Positions 5,990 to 9,045 of a stretch of 9,045 nucleotides of DNA are shown piece by piece; position 1 is the stretch's first letter; each line of letters opens with the position of its first letter. A program made the position numbers and the translations under genes. This DNA is from JAAYXU01 sp050942555. GTDB lineage: Bacteria; Bacillota; Clostridia; Christensenellales; UMGS416. The DNA is taken from the NCBI GenBank assembly GCA_050942555.1, contig JBMNNN010000077.1, forward strand, positions 1-9,045, written 5' to 3'. The notes below the pieces were generated by a model. It was not told where the DNA came from and did not search any database. It saw nothing but the letters and a program-made list of their open reading frames with translations.

Positions 5990-8950
5990 ATGAACGAAAA
6001 TAATAGGCGCAGATGGCTCATAGCGTCGATTGTTGCGGCTGTATTACTGCTGGCAGCGGCGGTACTGTTGCTGTCCAGATCATGCGGCAAAGGTACGATA
6101 ATGTCGCCTGCGACCACTCCAATGGCCTATGTGCCGGGAGAATACCCCGAGGGAATTGACTTTGCGGAACTGGTAACGGAAGAAGGCTTAAGTGAAGAGG
6201 CGCGCTATGCAGCCTATGACCCCGCCAACGACCCGGCGCACCCTGTGCTGGATGTAAGGGTAGAGCTGTCCATATCCAACCTGGGCAGCAGGCCCGGCGA
6301 ACCAAGGCCCCAGGATATAGCCCATGAATACCCTTCTCCCACGCCCACTCCCACACCCTCTCCCACGCCTCTTCCAGCTTCGACGATCGTGCCGCTGCCT
6401 GAACGCACTCCGGCACCGATTACTATACAGACGCTGGCGCCGATTCCGAGCATACGGCCGTATCCCATCCAGACGCTGCCGCCGGTCGGACTTAAGCTCT
6501 ATATTCCGGAACCCGATGTTCCAAGCCCTCAATATGTAGGCGGCAAGTACAGGTTGGAGTGGAAATATACCGGTGATATTGAAACCGCCTTCGCCGTTTC
6601 TCTCAGTACGGACGGCGGCAGGAGTTTCTCGGAGCTTGCGACGGGCATCGAAGGGGAAGAGTATGAGGTGACATTTCCCGATTCGCCCTTTGAGCGTTGC
6701 GTACTTAGGGTGACGATGCTTAAGGGCAGGAAGCTCTCTGCGGATACCGCGGAATTCACGCTTGCGAATCGTCCGGTCGTAACGCCAACACCCACGCCCA
6801 AGCCGACGCCCACGCCCAAGCCGACGCCTGCGCTCATAAAAGACTATATTGATCCGCAGGTGCAATATGTCGATATACCAGGCATAAATATCTCAAACGA
6901 ATCCGGATTGCCGGTGTGGTTCAATGTGGAGAACAACGCGGAAAATACCGATAAACTGATCTGGCAGCTCTCCCGGATACCTTTCTGGGGCACGAAGGAA
7001 AGCTTCGGCAGCGAGCCGGGCGTCCTCGCCACAGGCGAATTGGATAAGGCGGGCGGCGAGTTCTCCATCGATTTGAAAGCTCTGTGCGACCAATTATCCA
7101 AGCCCGACGCTGAGAGGGGCGCGGATACGCCATTTTTACCAAAGAAAGGCCTGTACGAGTTTTATGTGCGCGTGGTGGCGCTGGATGAAAAAGGAGACTG
7201 CATCGGCGACCCCGGCCGCGGCGTATCCTTTACCTACGGCAGGCCGGATTACGTTCCCGGGCAAAACAAAATTGCGCTAGAGTCGGACATATTAATTTAC
7301 CTCAATATGCCCCAGATACAGCCCTTCACGTATGAATGGGAGCGTATTTATCCCGATATATACAACACCGATCCGGAACTTGGCTCCGAGACCATACTCT
7401 TTACCGGCGACGGCAACGAGAAAGCAATGGAGATAATTCAAAAAGCGGTCAAGGTGGAATTGCAGGTGGCGACTTCGCCCTTTGGTCAGGGCATGTCCAA
7501 CAGCCTGGAACCCGATGGGCTCGTCTATAAGACGGTGGATACCGCGCCCGACATTTCCCAATGGGACGGCCATGGATGCTGCTATATCACTCCCTGGGAG
7601 CACAGCGTTGAATTTGATAAATTCGCGCCTTCCAAGGAAGAACTTGAGGCCATAGGCGGCATCTACTATTATGTACGCGGGGTTTTCTACGTGCCGATGA
7701 ACACAAATCCCTCGAAGCTCGTCCCGTATGTTTCGGAAACACTGACCATTGCCTATCGGGCCGAAAGCCGGTATGACTACGAGGTTAAGACGGTCACCGT
7801 CAAGAGCGACATCCCATATATACAATTATTATATTATATGCCGGCTAAGTGGTCTGTCCCCAATTATGAGGAGTACTTCGAAGTCACGCGGCATATAGAA
7901 GCTGAGGAAATGAACTTTTATATTCGCAACCATGTGACGGGCGACTTTCTGCTGCCCTATCAGGAGCACATCGAAAAGTATGGCTGGACACGCGCGCAGT
8001 ATCAGGCGGTTCTGGACCGGATGCTGCCTCAATACGCGAGCTTTCAATATACCAAATCTGAGCCCGGCTTCTGGGAAGAATTCTTCGGCCTGCTCAAGGC
8101 AATCTACGACGGCGTTTCGCAGGCGTTCGCCGACGCGAAGAATGCCGTGATCTCGATAATAGACTATATACCGCTGATCGGTGATGACGCCCGGGAGTTT
8201 CTGAAAAAGGCTGCAAGGTTTGCCATTGATTACGGTCTGGCTTCCATTGGGATACCACCCAGTCTGCCCAGCTTTGATCAGCTTGCCAAAGATGGTATGG
8301 ATTACCTGATAAAGATAGGCGTCGATGAGGCGCTGGCTGCTGCGGGCGTACCGCTTAATAGTCCGGCCGCAGCTGAGATTACGCAAGAGGTCGAACAACG
8401 GCTATCGGACGAGCTAACGGACGCATTGGAAAGAGCTGTGCTGGCCCAGCATCAGAATCCCTTCCGCGTGGACTTCCTGCGCATCAGCAGGGCGACCATG
8501 TATAGGCCTGCGTATGTAGTCATCTATGTGCATAATTATTCTGAAACGCGAATGTCCAGGCCGGGCCAGGTAGGCTTCAGCAGCGGGAGCGGCTTTGATG
8601 TCTTCGCTACACGCTATGTGGACATACCGGCGCTCGAACCGGGTGAATCTGTGATCATCACTATGTATCTGGATCATTTGCGCGGTAAATACGTTGGTTA
8701 TGAAAAGTATTTTGATGAGCTATACTACGGCCACTCCGACAAGCCTTACGAATTGTATATTGGTGCGAATTTTGATTTGCCCGATGTGCTGTTGGAAGCG
8801 GAAAGGCAGGGCCTTGAGCGCGCGCCTCTGCCCTATGTGACCAGGTTTGAGTACGATCGTACCAGATACGATTATCGAAGCGCGTTTATTCCTGCAGAGT
8901 ACTTCGATGCGGAAGATGCAGAGCACGATCATGAAGAGTTTATGGATTGA
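5990..8950 (+). CDS. Large membrane-anchored extracellular protein of unknown function
   Basis: I do not recognise this 986-residue protein. Arg6-Arg8 and the hydrophobic stretch 9-28 form a signal-anchor; Cys32 is not in a proper lipobox (LSRSC), so lipidation is unlikely. A Pro/Thr linker (115-129, PSPTPTPTPSPTPLP, running on Pro-rich to about 165) leads to a beta-rich Ig or fibronectin-III-like domain (about 168-260, with FAVSLSTDGGRSFSEL). A second linker of TPTPKP units lies at 265-280. Residues 281-690 are a long mixed region, apparently beta-rich and with many Tyr and Pro. Residues 694 to about 820 are predicted helical, with an IGIPPSLP segment (753-760) and many small residues. Residues 822-935 look beta-rich again, and the tail is acidic (EDAEHDHEEFMD). 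No catalytic motif, sortase signal or wall-binding repeat is visible. The gene has its own promoter and is less GC-rich by eye than its neighbours. Linkers joining domains beyond an anchor suggest adhesion, binding or scaffolding; that is inference. Confidence 0.85.
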   Translation: MNENNRRRWLIASIVAAVLLLAAAVLLLSRSCGKGTIMSPATTPMAYVPGEYPEGIDFAELVTEEGLSEEARYAAYDPANDPAHPVLDVRVELSISNLGSRPGEPRPQDIAHEYPSPTPTPTPSPTPLPASTIVPLPERTPAPITIQTLAPIPSIRPYPIQTLPPVGLKLYIPEPDVPSPQYVGGKYRLEWKYTGDIETAFAVSLSTDGGRSFSELATGIEGEEYEVTFPDSPFERCVLRVTMLKGRKLSADTAEFTLANRPVVTPTPTPKPTPTPKPTPALIKDYIDPQVQYVDIPGINISNESGLPVWFNVENNAENTDKLIWQLSRIPFWGTKESFGSEPGVLATGELDKAGGEFSIDLKALCDQLSKPDAERGADTPFLPKKGLYEFYVRVVALDEKGDCIGDPGRGVSFTYGRPDYVPGQNKIALESDILIYLNMPQIQPFTYEWERIYPDIYNTDPELGSETILFTGDGNEKAMEIIQKAVKVELQVATSPFGQGMSNSLEPDGLVYKTVDTAPDISQWDGHGCCYITPWEHSVEFDKFAPSKEELEAIGGIYYYVRGVFYVPMNTNPSKLVPYVSETLTIAYRAESRYDYEVKTVTVKSDIPYIQLLYYMPAKWSVPNYEEYFEVTRHIEAEEMNFYIRNHVTGDFLLPYQEHIEKYGWTRAQYQAVLDRMLPQYASFQYTKSEPGFWEEFFGLLKAIYDGVSQAFADAKNAVISIIDYIPLIGDDAREFLKKAARFAIDYGLASIGIPPSLPSFDQLAKDGMDYLIKIGVDEALAAAGVPLNSPAAAEITQEVEQRLSDELTDALERAVLAQHQNPFRVDFLRISRATMYRPAYVVIYVHNYSETRMSRPGQVGFSSGSGFDVFATRYVDIPALEPGESVIITMYLDHLRGKYVGYEKYFDELYYGHSDKPYELYIGANFDLPDVLLEAERQGLERAPLPYVTRFEYDRTRYDYRSAFIPAEYFDAEDAEHDHEEFMD
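6791..6826 (+). repeat. Perfect 18-base tandem duplication in the second Pro/Thr linker
   Basis: The unit CCCACGCCCAAGCCGACG occurs twice without a mismatch (6791-6808 and 6809-6826) and encodes the repeating PTPKPT pattern of the linker. Because 18 is a multiple of 3, gain or loss of a unit would change linker length without shifting the frame. Confidence 0.9.
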
Positions 8951-8976
8951 GTGTGCGATAAGTATTTGGATAGTTT

Positions 8977-9045
8977 GTTTCAATCCACGCCCCCGCGCGG
9001 GGGGCGACCTGTATGAACGGGAGGACATGATGACCGGCGTCTATG
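8977..9045 (-). CRISPR. Edge of a CRISPR array: one type I-C-like repeat and a partial unit
   Basis: The 32 bases 8977-9008 start GTTTCAATCCACGC and end GGGGCGAC. On the other strand they end GTGGATTGAAAC, the 3' end of type I-C repeats that gives the crRNA 5' handle. Bases 8988-9006 form a 7-base-pair stem (CGCCCCC with GGGGGCG) around a 5-base loop, the hairpin that Cas5d-type processing recognises. The 37 bases that follow (9009-9045) look like a spacer cut by the window end; a second repeat could begin no earlier than about 9045. In known I-C arrays the GGATTGAAAC end is downstream in the transcript, so this array should be read on the - strand with its leader to the right, making this the leader-distal repeat. 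Only one repeat is visible, so the array itself is inferred. No cas gene is present here. Confidence 0.85.

Noticed and set aside
6077..6088. Lipoprotein signal at Cys32 of the large surface protein
   Set aside because: The residues before the Cys (LSRS) have Arg at -2 and do not fit a lipobox, so a plain membrane anchor is more likely.
5990..8950. The large protein as a new CRISPR-associated or defence effector
   Set aside because: It is anchored outside the membrane, has no nuclease, helicase or RNA-binding motif, and lies at the leader-distal side of the array, not with the expected cas operon.
8720..9028. Reverse-strand open frame of 102 residues beginning inside the array edge
   Set aside because: Its N-terminal part SPPARGRGLKQ is the translation of the CRISPR repeat itself, a well-known source of false proteins, and the rest is the reverse of the real surface-protein gene.

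Overview
The window looks like a chromosomal segment from a fairly GC-rich member of the Bacillota (Clostridia-like). The main support is a membrane-anchored M23 peptidase combining LysM and G5 domains, a typical Gram-positive wall architecture. Clear Shine-Dalgarno sequences, two good sigma-A type promoters and a TTG start are consistent with this. The assignment rests on domain architecture and style, not on a marker gene.

Layout, all genes on the + strand. Positions 2-97 may be the tail of an upstream gene. A promoter at 195-223 then drives a membrane-anchored M1-family zinc metallopeptidase (251-1783). After 38 bases comes a membrane-anchored LysM-G5-M23 cell-wall endopeptidase (1822-3531). 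A 183-base gap with no convincing signal precedes a YyaL/SSP411-type protein (DUF255 thioredoxin-like domain plus helical toroid, 3715-5763) that starts at TTG. A 226-base AT-rich gap (5764-5989) holds a weak terminator candidate and a clear promoter for a 986-residue membrane-anchored extracellular protein of unknown function (5990-8950). This last gene is visibly less GC-rich than the three before it.

The window ends in what looks like the first repeat of a CRISPR array. A 32-base repeat of the type I-C kind lies at 8977-9008, followed by 37 bases of spacer-like sequence cut by the window edge. The repeat's strand implies that the array is transcribed leftward, so this would be its leader-distal end, pointing into the 3' end of the surface-protein gene. 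No cas gene is in the window.

The two peptidases are plausibly co-transcribed and both act outside the membrane, one on peptides or proteins and one on peptidoglycan cross-bridges. Nothing visible ties the YyaL-like protein or the large surface protein to them beyond proximity. The most unusual items are the array edge and the uncharacterised surface protein beside it. The other genes are ordinary housekeeping or envelope genes.
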